From the NCBI RefSeq assembly GCF_000972845.2, contig NC_040013.1, positions 868,001-932,000 on the forward strand: a DNA stretch of 64,000 nt, given 5' to 3'. The position numbers and the translations under genes were made by a program. Numbering within the stretch: position 1 is the first letter of the stretch; each line of letters starts with the position of its first letter. The notes below the pieces were generated by a model. That model made no database searches. It was not told where the DNA came from and saw only the letters and a program-made list of their open reading frames with translations. The DNA is from Larimichthys crocea (lineage: Eukaryota; Chordata; Actinopteri; Sciaenidae). Of the stretch, positions 1 through 13,631 are shown piece after piece.

Positions 1-1
1 G

Positions 2-3000
2 CTGGTAGTTCAGCCGTTTAAACCGGCGCCTTCTCTTGGAGACTCCAGCAAACCCGCCCCTCCTGAAAGGCAGAAACCCGGTCCATCAAGCTTGGCCTAC
101 TCCAAGAGCCTCAAAAAGCTCCCAGCTGCAGAGTGGTCCGGATCCACCAAACGGGAAGACAACAAGGACCAAGGGACCTCCATCAAAGGAAGCGGCTCCA
201 TCACCAGAGCAAAGTCCATGGGTTTCCTCGCTCAGGTCGGACAGGAGGAAGAAGAAAAAGCTAAACCTGTACCGATGCGGCCTCAGCCCAGAGGCTCCAG
301 GCCCAGACCCGTGTCCGCCATTTTCCTTGACAGTCCAACCAAGACGGAGACCCCAGTTCCCGCCCCTCGCTGGGCCAGGGGACGACCGCTATCTGCTGAT
401 CTCACGTCCAAGTTCGAATCCATTGGTCTTTCCCTGCACCGCAAAACTCCGACAGGTCCAGACGCTAAGGAGAACACTCCAGAGCCGCCAGAGAAAGACC
501 CGGAGAAAACCCAGAAGATGCCGCAAAGTCCTGTCGTCTCCGACCAAACTAACAAAAAGACAGACGAGCCGGACGAGGACACGCCAGCGGTCAGCATCAA
601 GTCCAGAATCAGCCTCCTCCTCGACTCATCTTCCTCTCCTGGAGGAGGAGGCGCCACAAGCCAAGCGTCCGAGCCTGAAGCCGAACCACCGGTGGGCGTC
701 AAACAGCTCATCAAGCAGCTGACGGAGGACACAACACCAACCCAGGCTCCTGTCGCCAAACCACCACTGAAGCCCCGCCCACTGCCGCTGGACCTGACTA
801 AAAGGTAAGAGCCGCTCTCCGGCATGTCCTCGCCTCGCTTTTGTCCTCCCACGTCTTTGTCCTGCAGATCCATTGTCATGCATGGCTTTTTGTCTCGTGT
901 GATGTATGTTCATCAGGTTTTCATCTGAGAGGTCGCCAGACCTTGGCAGCGAGGCGACAGACCGCCATGACATCAGCAGAGATCCTCAGAGGAGGGTAAG
1001 AGAGCGGGACCAAGCATGGTCGCTTTCACACGCTAACCCTGTGCGCTTCCTGTCATCTCCCGCCAAAGTAAAAGCAAAGAGTGTCTGAAACAAGAACCTG
1101 AATTTAACGCCTCATCTGCATATTTAAACATTTTTTAAACAAAGTTTGGACATACCTTCTCGTTCAGTGGGTATTCATCAGGTCGTCACCTGGTATGGGC
1201 TTTAATTAACAGGTGTGCCTCATCAAGAGTTAATTAATGAGTCTGAGCGCGTCAGTTGTGTCCTAACCCAACACATTTAGGGTTTGCACACGATGATACA
1301 TTCAGAGTTGTTGGTCTTTTCTGGACTGACAGTCGGATAGTTCTTTCCAAAACAACCGATGGCCTCAGACTCATTAAGAAGACACACCTGATAACTGAAA
1401 GACGCATGTCTTCACTGTTCATGTAGAAAATAAAACCACTGAATGAATCAGGTGTTTCCACCTGTAGCGCCTTGTTTACGTCTATGTTCGACTTTCCCTC
1501 GGTGGAAATGGGGCATCCCGACACAAAGAAAAGCTGTGAAACCTGAAGACGGCTGGCGCGTTAATCAACCCCCCCGCCGCCGGCTGTCGGTTATGAAACA
1601 CTCAGAGAAGGGATGACTGGGAAAAGGTCAACACAGAGAGGCTTTGATTACCACCTCCGCACCACACCCACCTTTATGAGGCCAGCAGAGAACAACGGGA
1701 TACCGTTTCTGCTCTGACAGTCGCTCATTCACTCGCTCTGCGCTCACATTTGCTCTGATCTCTGGAGCTTTGATGTTTTTTTGTGTTCACATGCTTGTTG
1801 TTGTTCTTATGACTTAACAATTCTCAGTTTATCTCTGACTTTTCTTAGAGTGAAGAGTCAGTTTTCACCCCCAGCGACCAGAGGACGTTTGTGGATCTGA
1901 GAGACTCCCAGGAGCAGCTCAGGAAGGCGCCTGAAGGGCCCGACGTGGGGCAGACGTTTGGCGCCTCTCCCAAGGAAAGTGTCCAAGGCAGCGATGTGCA
2001 GACGGTGAGAGCATCCCTGTTTGAAAATGTCATCGAGAGGCACAGCGTGCTCATGGTGGACGACGGCAAGCCTGCAAACAAGGCCAAGGATTCGCTCAGC
2101 AAAAGAGGAGGCAACGAGGACGAGGGGACTCTCGTCACCGCCACCTACAAAGAGCCGGTGTCTCCGTCGAGTCCCCTGCGGGTGGTGCACGCCTTCGACA
2201 CGGTGCAGGCGGTGGAGGAGAACCGAGCGGTGAGCGAGAACATCCCGTCAGCTCAGTGGGAGGATAAGGCGATGACGCTACGCTCGAGGCGCTCAGAAGG
2301 CGGCAGGCCGCCGGCACAAAGTGAACCCGCTGCGACGCCTGAACAGCAGCCTCGATATCTGAGAGTCGGAGCTTTGCAGAAGTGGAACAAGGAACAAGAG
2401 GGGAGTTTGGAGAAAGGGATGCTGAAGGAGTCGCGAAGGGAAGAGCAGGAGGAAGCAGCTGCAGCGCCAAAACGTTTGAAGACGCTGCAGGCGGACGAAC
2501 TGCCCAAACCGAGGGCGACCTACTTCGCTCTGACCGGACAAATCCAGGAGCCGCTTTCTCTCATCGACGCAAGCTTTGATGATTTCTCTGCAAGGTCTCA
2601 AGGGAAGATCCTCAGACCGGCGCTGGAAGGACAGGCGGCCGAGGAGATGATGGAGGTGGAGAAGAAACGAGAGCAGATGGAGAGACAGAAAGCGAAACTG
2701 AAAGAGTTCGAGAGGGAGAAACAGAGGCAGCTGGACATGGAGAGGGAAGCACACTTCGAACAGATGAAGGAGAGAGAAGTCCAGAGGGAGTTCGAAAGGC
2801 AACGACAGAAAGCCTTCGAGAAGGAGAAGCAGGAGCTCGAGGAGAAACAACGAGCGGCGGAGAGGCAGAAACAGATGGAGCTCGAAAAAAAGAGAGAGTT
2901 GGAGAACGAGAGACGGCAGCTCGAGAAGGAGAAGCGACGAGAGGCTGAGAGACAGAGGAGACAAAGAGAGGAGGAGAGGCAGAGGGAGCTGGACAGGGAG

Positions 3001-5347
3001 CTGGAGAGGCTGAAGGATCTGGAGAGGCTGAAGGATCTGGAGAGGCTGAAGGAGATGGAGAGGCTGAAGGAGATGGAGAGGCTGAAGGAGCTGGAGAGGC
3101 AGAAGGAGCTGGAGAGGCTGAAGGAGCTGGAGAGGCTGAAGGAGCTGGAGAGGCTGAAGGAGATGGAGAGGCAGCAGCTCTTGGAGTTTCAGAAACAGAA
3201 GCAGAAGGAGAGGGAGAGGCAGCAGATCATCGAGCTCGAGAAGCAACGACTCCGAGAGAAGAAGGAGAAGGAGGAGGCGGAGAAGATCAAACAGATAGCC
3301 TTGGAGCAGGAGAGGTTGAGGCTGAGAGAGCTGGAGAAAGAAAGGGTGGAGAGGGAGAAGCAGAAAGAGATGGAGAGACAGAGGCAGAGGCAGCTCGACA
3401 TGGAGAACCAGAGGATGAGGCAGCAGGAGAAGGAGCGCCAGAGGAAGGAGGAGGAGCTGGAGAGGATGAAAGAGATGGAGAGGCGACAGCTCCTCGAGTT
3501 TGAGAAGATGAAGCAGGCGGAGAGGGAGCTGGAGAAACGACGGCTGAGGGAGAAGATGGAGCGAGAGGAGGCGGAGAAGATGAGGCTGATCGCCAAACAG
3601 CAAGAAGAAGAGAGGCAGCAGATCCAGGAGCTGGAGAAACGACGGCTGAGAGAGAAGATGGAGCGAGAGGAGGCGGAGAAGATGAGGCTGATCGCCAAAC
3701 AGCAGGAGGCAGAGAGGCAGAGGCTGAAGGAGAAACAGAAGAAGGAGGAGCAGGAGAGAGCACGGTTGGAGGCGTCCCCTCTCCGGCCTAAAGTGTTGGA
3801 TCTGGACTCGCTGCTCCGAAGCGAGCAGCTTTCCAAGCGTGGTGACCCCTCAACGCGATGGAAGGAGCCGACGCTGAGACCAGACGAGTCCTACAAACCG
3901 GCCATCCTCGACTTGGACTCCTTCACGTCTGCGGCTCAGCACTCGCCCAGTAAAGACTTGTTTCCCGTTTCTGGTATTCAGGGTGTAGACGCTGCGTTTG
4001 GAGCCAGATTTCAGCCTACGCCCGAGAGGGATATAACCTGGAAGCTGCCACCACAGACAGGTTTCACTAGCCCAGTATGGACGACGTCTCCTCAGGACCC
4101 GTGGGAGCTCCGGCCTGTTGAGATGTCCGTGGACAAACCTGCAGCCGAACCCAGAAAAGCTGCCAACAGACCGAGCCTGGAGCAGCTCCTCCTCAGGCAG
4201 GAGGAGCGGGCCCAGGCTCCACAGAGGCACCGGACCAGCTTTGTGGATGATCCACTTCTCTTGGCACCTTTTATCGGAACGGAGGCCAAAACAGGAGGCT
4301 CACCTGCTGCTGCAGAGCAGATCTGGATCCCCAGAGAGCTTCAAGACAACAGGCTGGACGTCCAGAACCACAGGAGGTCACAGGGATCTCAGGTGAGTCT
4401 GAAACAGGTTTACAAGATAACATCACTGCCTAGTCCAGCAGCAGTCAGCCCAGCTCGGCGTCTGTCTTTCAGCCTTTTATTTCACCAAGCTCTCACCAAC
4501 CACTAAAAGTCAGTCCCACATTTACTCTTGTCCGGCGGCTTCTTGCTCGCTCGAGTAAATGAAACGAGACATAAACTATCCGAGTTTAACTATCCGAGTT
4601 TAACTCTCCGTCTGTCTGAATCCAGGTAAACTTAGACAGTGACACACCTGATTGAATTATTTTCTACTTTCCTTCAACACTTTGAACAGATGAAAACAAT
4701 TGAGACAGCAAATGTATCAAAAAGAAGAATTTAATTATTCAAACTTTCAGTGTTACAAAGAGAGAAACTGTTTCTGTGTGTCGGCCTGGTTGAACAAACA
4801 CCTAAAATCATTAAAGGCCTTTAAAAACAGACTAATCCTCCAGATGTTTGCACAGATGTCTGAGTTTGATCCCCTCCCTGTTCGTCGTCAGGAGCTGAAC
4901 AGGATGCGCTCTCGCAGCGTGTCGCGGCGGTCGGCCCCTTCGAGCAGCGCCGTGGAGGGAAGCCTGTCCAGGATGAGGAGCCGGAGCGCCCACAGAGAGC
5001 AGGACCGCCACAGCTGGGTGAGTCAGGCTGCAGCTCGGGCTCCGACCCGGCTGCTTCAGGTGCACCTCAGTCTCAGTTTGACATTAACCGCTCGGTGTGT
5101 CTCCTGGAATGCAGTCAGCCGACAGCTCAGAGCAGTCAGTGACTAATGTCACCCCGCCCATCCCCACGTCACGTTCACGGACCAAACGACTTCTCAGGCC
5201 TGAAATTCAGGCTCCTGATCGTCAAACGGTTAATGAGGCCTGACGGCTGTGAAGTGAAGCACAGGTTGTCTAATGATCGCGCCCTGCAGCCAAACAGACA
5301 CGTAATATTCGCGGGATTGTTCCTCAACGTTACTCCTTTAATTTGTT

Positions 5348-5396
<49 letters not shown>

Positions 5397-8300
5397 CATC
5401 CAAACAGTGTTTATGAGATCATGCAGGCCTCGGTTCAGGTGTCTCTTTGTCACTGACTCTGTAATTGTGAAACCACAGGTTCAGTGTATCGTGTGTCATA
5501 ACTGCACACTCTGCTGTCACGCCGAGCTCTGAGCACTTAAAGGTCACTGCCGCCATCTCGTGGCGGAGTTTCAGGGTGTCAGAGCCTGGGCGGTGTTGTC
5601 GTGAAGAGAAGATGATGTCACAGCTCTGACATCATCGTGAGTCAGTAAACTTTATTTACACGGTGCTGTACGACGCAAACATTAGAGAGATCAAACAGGA
5701 AGTAACAAAATAAAAGCAGAAGGCAATAATAAAAATGTGTTTTTAAAATAATGTAAATAAATATTGTAAATTATACAACAGGTAGCTCCGACCGAGCAAT
5801 CTGATTGGTCAACTGTGCTGAAATCAGCATGACATCATTAAATCTCTAACACTATCCTGTAAATATTTATTTATTTTAATTAAGTTCCCTGGAAGTTAAA
5901 GAAGTAATAAAATATTATGTGTGTTATGGAGCTGTTAGACGTCTCGTTAATACAGGTGTGTACCTCGTTAATACAGGTGTGCACCTCGTTGTTAATACAG
6001 GTGTGTACCTCCTCGTTAATACAGGTGTGTACCTCCTCGTTAATACAGGTGAGCACCTCCTCGTTAATACAGGTGAGCACCTCCTCGTTAATACAGGTGT
6101 GTACCTCCTCGTTAATACAGGTGTGTACCTCCTCGTTAATACAGGTGTGTACCTCCTCGTTAATACAGGTGTGTACCTCCTCGTTAATACAGGTGTGTAC
6201 CTCCTCGTTAATACAGGTGTGTACCTCCTCGTTAATACAGGTGTGTACCTCCTCGTTAATACAGGTGTGTACCTCCTCGTTAATACAGGTGTGTACCTCC
6301 TCGTTAATACAGGTGTGCACCTCCTCGTTAATACAGGTGTGTACCTCCTCGTGAATACAGGTGAGCACCTCCTCGTGAATACAGGTGAGCACCTCCTCGT
6401 TAATACAGGTGTGTACCTCATCGTTAATACAGGTGTGTACCTCCTCGTTAATACAGGTGTGTACCTCCTCGTTAATACAGGTGTGTACCTCCTCGTTAAT
6501 ACAGGTGTGTACCTCCTCGTTAATACAGGTGTGTACCTCCTCGTTAATACAGGTGTGTACCTCCTCGTTAATACAGGTGTGTACCTCCTCGTTAATACAG
6601 GTGTGTACCTCCTCGTTAATACAGGTGTGTACCTCCTCGTTAATACAGGTGTGTACCTCCTCGTGAATACAGGTGAGCACCTCCTCGTTAATACAGGTGT
6701 GTACCTCCTCGTTAATACAGGTGTGTACCTCCTCGTTAATACAGGTGTGTACCTCCTCGTTAATACAGGTGTGTACCTCCTCGTTAATACAGGTGTGTAC
6801 CTCCTCGTGAATACAGGTGAGCACCTCCTCGTGAATACAGGTGTGCACCTCCTCGTTAATACAGGTGTGTACCTCATCGTTAATACAGGTGTGTACCTCC
6901 TCGTTAATACAGGTGTGTACCTCCTCGTTAATACAGGTGTGCACCTCCTCGTTAATACAGGTGAGCACCTCCTCGTTAATACGGGTGTGTACCTCCCCGT
7001 TAATACGGGTGTGTACCTCCTCGTTAATACGGGTGTGTACCTCCTCGTGAATACGGGTGAGCACCTCCTCGTGAATACAGGTGAGCACCTCCTCGTTAAT
7101 ACAGGTGTGTACCTCCTCGTGAATACAGGTGTGTACCTCCTCGTTAATACAGGTGTGTACCTCCTCGTTAATACAGGTGTATACCTCCTCGTGAATACAG
7201 GTGAGCACCTCCTCGTGAATACAGGTGTGCACCTCTTCGTGAATACAGCTGTGCACTTCCTCGTGAATACAGGTGTGCACCTCCTCGTGAATACAGGTGT
7301 GCACCTCCTCGTGAATACAGGTGTGCACCTCCTTGTTAATACAGGTGTGCAGCTCCTTGTGAATACAGGTGTGCACCTCCTCGTTAATACAGGTGTGCAG
7401 CTCCTTATGAATACAGGTGTGCACCTCCTCGTTAATACAGGTGTGCAGCTCCTTGTGAATACAGGCGTGTAGCTTGTTTTTTTGTAGGTTCAGATGTTGT
7501 GAGCAGATGGATGATTTAATAATCGATTAATAAATAATACAGGTAAATTAGACAAAGAAAAACATAAATATGACTTATGATATAATTTATTGACTCTCCT
7601 GTTCAGACTCTTTAGACTTTGCTTTTCACAATAAGAGTCTGTGCACTGATCTCAGATCAGACTCATTTCCTCGCCTTGTATTGGCTGGAAGCGATGAGAT
7701 AATCGGTGTGCTGACATCATTGATTGGTGTGTGGCTGCTGCTGAGTCGGACAGAGCAGAGATGGGCGTCGGGCTGAGAGCTGTGTTGTACCGTGTGTGGT
7801 CCTGTTTGACTCCACACTGTCTCTGGGTGAGTCCACACGTTTCTCTAAATGTTTTGGTGTTTTACTGTGTGAACCGCTTCCTGTATCGGCGCCGCTCGAG
7901 ACTGCGCTCTGGGTGATGATGTCAGCTGGAGACAGGAAGTGATGAGACACTTCCCGGCGTTTAATGTGAGGAGGGAGCAGCAGTGAAATCTATCTCATGT
8001 TACGACTGAACAAAAGATGGTTTATCATTATCTGCAGCTCGGTATTATGATTGATTATCACGTTATCACGTATCAGGCGTTGGTAGTGTTTTAGAGGAGG
8101 TCCTCTCTGAAGAGCTGGAGGTCTTCAGGAGGTTTGAAGGTAGAGAGGGACGCCCCTGATCTGGTAGGAGCTGACGCCTCTATCTGTAACCACACCCACC
8201 TGTCAATCAAAGTGTCCACGCTCTTAATCCTGCATAACTTTAAGCCTTAATATAATGTGAACAGGTGAGTTGTATAAAGATTCACCCACAAGGTTGCTAG

Positions 8301-11300
8301 GTGGTTGTTAACTTGTTGTAGTTCATTCTTAGCTGATTTTAGCTTGTTAACTTGTTTTAGCTTGTTGTTAGCTTGTTGTTAGCTTGTTGTTAGCTTGTTT
8401 TAGCTTGTTTTAGCTCGTTGTTAGCTTGTTGTTAGCTTGTTTTAGCTCTTTGTTAGCACGTTGTTAGCTTGTTTTAACTTGTTGTTAGCTTGTTTTAGCT
8501 TGTTGTTAGCTTGTTTTAGCTCTTTGTTAGCTTGTTTTAGCTCGTTGTTAGCTCGTTGTTATCTTGTTTTAGCTTGTTTTAGCTCGTTGTTATCTTGTTT
8601 TAGCTCGTTATCTTGTTTTAGCTCGTTGTTATCTTGTTTTAGCTCGTTGCTAGCTCGTTGTTATCTTGTTTTAGCTTGTTGTTAGCTTGTGTTAGCTCGT
8701 TGTTAGCTTGCTGTTAGCTCGTTGTTAGCTTGCTGTTAGCTTGTTGTTAGCTCCTTGTTAGCTCGTTGTTAGCTCGTTGTTAGCTTGCTGTTAGCTTGTT
8801 GTTAGCTCCTTGTTAGCTCGTTGTTAGCTTGCTGTTAGCTCGTTGTTAGCTTGTTGTTAGCTCGTTGTTAGCTTGTGTTAGCTCGTTCTTACCTTGTTGT
8901 TAGCTTGTTGTTAGCTTGCTGTTAGCTCGTTGTTAGCTCGCTGTTAGCTTGTTGTTAGCTCGTTGTTAGCTCAGTACAGTTGTCATGAACGGGGAAATTA
9001 GCTACAGAGACCAAAACTGTTTTTTGTACCAGGCTGTAAACATGTTTATTTCTGCTGTGAAGTTGGACATTTGGACATGGGGACTTATGGAGACTGACTC
9101 ACTTCTGGAGCCAGCCTCAAGTGGACGTTTGAGGAACTGCACTTCCTGTTGTTGGCTCCACTTGGAGCAGTCGGATTAATAAAGTTCATCATGAAAAACT
9201 TCCATATTTGTAATCAAACGTAATCTGTCCTGATTATAGTTACATGTAATCTATTACTAATCCGTCCTGTTTGCACTGTTCAAACTTCATTCAGCTGTAG
9301 TGTAACCTCGTTACAGGAGAGTAATCGAGTATTTCAGCTGTACGTGAGAGAGGTCAGTGTGTAACCTGAGAGCTGCCTTCATGGTGCAGTTCATCAGACG
9401 GCCTGCAGGGGGCGCACATGGCCCAGTGTTAGTCTGTGTGTGTGTTTACAGTGAGGCTTCATTCAGATCTCGCACTTTCCCTCACGTCACCTCTTCTTCT
9501 GTGGTTCTGACACTTCTCGCCCTGCATGAATCAGTGCGAGCGCCGCAGACCGTACATCACCTCCTCCTCCTCCTCCTCCTCCTCCCCTCCCCTCCCCGCT
9601 CTGAGGCAGGGACCTCCCTCTCTCTCCCTCTCTGACTCCCTCTCTCTCTCTCCACCCAGTTTCTCCTTGACAGCGTTAGAGAGCAGCAGCAGCACTGCTG
9701 ACGCATTTTCTCCTGTTACCTGCCCGTACCTGCAGAAGAAGGCGAGGACTGAAGCCTTTTCTGGACTCCCTCGCCTTCCTCGTTTCTGCTACAGCAGCTC
9801 CTCTTTCACCTCCACCTTCACCTCCTTTTGTTTTTTTACCTAAAGTAAAAGGATGTAGTCTTGTCGGACGGATGGATGTTTCAACTTTGAACCCCCGGGG
9901 CTTTGCTTTGGAGGACGCAGACGGAGAAGATCTCTGGAGTTCTTTGCACGATGGCTGACGAACCTGTTGGCAGCGTCCCGCTTAACTAACTAACTAACTT
10001 ACGTAACCTTCACATCGACCGACGTTCGCCTCGAGCCTCGAGAGTGATGAGTTGACGGCACTGCAGAAAGCTCGGTCCTGTAACTGCAGTGCTGTAAGTG
10101 CTGTCACCTTCCTCACTGCTGCAGCACTGACCCAGCTTCAGGACAGCACCGTCCCCGGACTGGACTCTTAATGATCCCGCTCTGCTGACGCAGCAGCAAG
10201 TCGCAGCTTCGTGATGGAGTATCTCGGGGACAAGCTGACGGTGGCCCACTCTCAGATGTCGGGATGGGTGGGAAACGTGCGTCGGTCGCTTCACGGGGCG
10301 TTCAGCCTTTTATCCACCTCCATGGAGAGAGGAGGCCGGGGAGAGGACGGGGTGACGGGGGACTTCAAGAGGACCAACTCCCTGCGCTCGCTGGCGTCCC
10401 GGAGCCGGGACTCCATCCGGAGGTTCTCGCTGCGCAGCCAGCAACGCTTGTCCTTACGCCGGCGCACTGCACCCAACACCCCCACCGCCGTAAGACAACC
10501 TTTAATCACACGACCTTAAACACAACATTACTCAGGGCTGAGGTTAAATTAAGCACCGACAGCGTCCACAGCTGCTGCTTTGTCAACTGTTTGGTCTGGA
10601 GCCAAGCATGTCGAGAAGTTCCCCATCTGTCTCGGTCCTCTGCACGATGTGAGCCGTCGTACCGGTCAAATCACTGAAAAACGTGCTAAGCTAAGCTAAA
10701 CTTCTCCACAGATTGAGACGTCCATGTAGGGTGGTGTTGTGGAGACGGTGCAGAGAAGTTGTTCCTATCTTTAGGTGACGCCTGTTTGCCGTGCAGCACC
10801 TCATGAGTCACTGCTGCTAAAGATAAGAGGTGTTTTCATGGCGCGCGGCGTGTTGACAGGTCGTAGACATCAGCTGTGATTGTGGTCGCTCTCTCACTGA
10901 GTGGAGAGGCTGAACGGGACGGACATGATGTGGACATTTGTCCCAGAGTTCTTGGAGACTGTCCAATGTGACCCTTCTTAAGTTGAGCATCCTCTGTTTC
11001 CTGTAGCTACGTGCTAACTCTAGCCAATGACAGCAGAACACATGCTACTGCTAGTTAGCTACCTAGCGTTTTGTTTACCTACATCCATAATTAGCTAGCT
11101 AGCAACATAATATCTGATAGCTAATGTTAGCAAAACACTAGCTAACTAGCTAGTTAATGTTTGGCTGGCTAGTTTGCTAGCCTGTTGCTAATAATAGCTA
11201 GCTGATCTACAATCAGTCATTAGCTAATGACATCTGAGCTAACTACCTAGCTAGCCTGTTGTTAATATTAGCTAACTGCTAATGTGGTTTTCAACATAGA

Positions 11301-13591
11301 CAAGTTAACACGTAGCAAAGCGCAAGCTAACTAGCTAACTAGCATCAATCATTTGCCAGCTAGTTATATCTGATAGCTGTGTTAGCCAGTTAGCCAGTTA
11401 GCTAGCATTTTGCTAACAATAGCTAACGTAACATGTGACTATACACACACGTATATAAATATATATAAAGACGTTTGGTTGCACTTTCAACAAGCTAACA
11501 TGTAGCATATCAAAGTACAGGAAACAGGAAACAGGAGTAAGTGCTTAACTCTTATTGGAGCACAGACAAAGGGGCGGGACTTAGGAACGGTCAGTTCAGG
11601 ACCTCCAACGAATTCATCGATCTGGTCGATTATTCATCGATCTGGTCGATTACAGGTCGACCTCCGTCAGTCGTCACGTTGGTTAAAGCAGAGTTAAAGT
11701 TCGAATCTTGAGCCGCGTCATGTTTTTACATTCTCCTCTTACTGAGCCGCCGTCCGTATGAACCACTTATATAATGAAAGAATAACACGGTGCTGTCGGG
11801 TTCGCCCGGCCCAGCTCGTCTTAATGTAAGCCTCTCTGACATGCGGCGAGAATGCCCATTTGTTGACATGAGATTAGAGCTCGAGGGAGCAGTTGTTTTG
11901 GATATCTGTAGGATATTGATATTGATTACTGCTGTGTACACGAGTGCATATTTTCCCAGAAGAGAGAGAATGGGGAGTGGTGCAAGACTGAATGTGTTTT
12001 TAGTCTCAGAGTATTTCAAATGGTCACATTGGATTCCTGAATAAAGCATGTGAACGCTGTAAAGGCTTCAATTACCCATCGTCTGTAGACGGACACGGCA
12101 ACAGAACTTTAACTTTTTGCTGGACTATAAATAACCACCTAAAAAAAGAAAACCTAAAACAATCAATGACAGTCGAAGTCTACGTTGTATTCAGAGTATT
12201 TAACCTCTGTACTTCGGAGTCAGACGACGCTTTCCAACAGGAAACTGAAGCCTTGTATCGCTCTCTACAAACCCAGCTCCAACCGCTGCCTCGACCCACA
12301 GCAACTTACTAAAGCCCCAAAGAGATGTTTGAAAGTCTGCACCAGGTTCCATATTTAAACAGTTTAATTGACTGATTTGGACGATGAGTCTTTATCGCTC
12401 TCTGCAAAGACGACAAACTAACCTCTCGAAGTTGCTCGTCAACCGTTGCCTCAATCCAACAAACACCAAGTCCGGACTAAGGTCCTACAGCACCAGAGTC
12501 TATCCATATTCAAACGGTCATCACGTCACCATTAAGTTCACATCTTTCTCTATAGGACCTACTCATCTAGCTTAATTATCGATCTGCCTCGTTTAATTGA
12601 CTCCAAGTCAACCTCCAACCTCTCTGCTGTGTGTTACCTTCAGCACGCCAGCAGTAGACGGGCATTTAAAGCAAACCTCTTTACTTTGGAGTCAGACAAA
12701 CAAACAGGAAACTGAAGCCTTGTATCACTCTGTCACAAAAACAGTAATTTAACCTCCAAAAAACACGGTTCAACGAATGTTAGTTAGTCCGAACTAACGT
12801 CTTCCGACCTCCAGTCTGACTTGGACAGTCGGCTCTTTGCAACGGGAAACTGAAGCGTTGCGTCACTCTCTTAGACCAACTCCACAAAAACAGTAATTTT
12901 ACGTTGCAGAACTTTGTCGTCTCGATCCGCAAACGTGTTGAAACACCAAAGTTACACGATAACACAAACCACGTCCTGCGAGCTGAAATTACTGTTTTTG
13001 TCAGTGGAGTTTGGAGACGTTGACGAGCTCACGTTGGCGTTGGACACTTTGACGGTTTGTGACGTTCAAACACATTTTGACCTTTGTAAACACTTCTTCC
13101 ATGTCCAGCAGCTGCTCGCTCTGATGTGAGACCACGTACTGATCTTTACAGCGTCCGCTATCAAATCAGTGTTTCCAAGGCGTCGCTCCACCTCCTCAGA
13201 TTGTCAGTCAGCCCTTTCTCTCCTTCATCCTTCCATTCATCCGCTCTTTGTTATGTTGTTTCCCCCCGACACACCCTTCCTGTCTCGGGGAAGCTGGCTA
13301 TTGCTAATGTAATAAGGGAAAGCTTTCCTCCTGACAGCCATAAATCACAGCTGCTGGACCTGTTGGCTCAGTAAGCCTGCTCATGTTTGTGGTTGGTAGC
13401 AGAGTCTGCACCTGTAAACCTGTTAACCCTCGACATTGTGGGTAGATTAACGCAGACTGCAGCACAAAAGACAGTTCAGGACGATTTTCTAGAAGAATGA
13501 ACTCTGAACGAGACGTCTGCTTTGAACATGTTCCAGCAAAGGCAGCGTTCCCGCTGTTTGTGATCAGGTGAAGGTGTGTTCAGGGCGTGTT

Positions 13592-13631
<40 letters not shown>

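Noticed and set aside
2293..3603. 436-codon Leu-rich open frame on the minus strand
   Set aside because: It is the antisense of the E/R/K-rich exon (CTC/CTT complements of GAG/AAG); no splice context or start supports it.
4393..4506. Continuation of the giant exon to a stop at 4506
   Set aside because: A strong donor lies at 4393, and the following bases are a dispersed repeat found elsewhere.
5880..7472. Open frames of 300-517 codons on both strands
   Set aside because: They are translations of the 24-bp minisatellite; the period is a multiple of three, so several frames stay open by chance.
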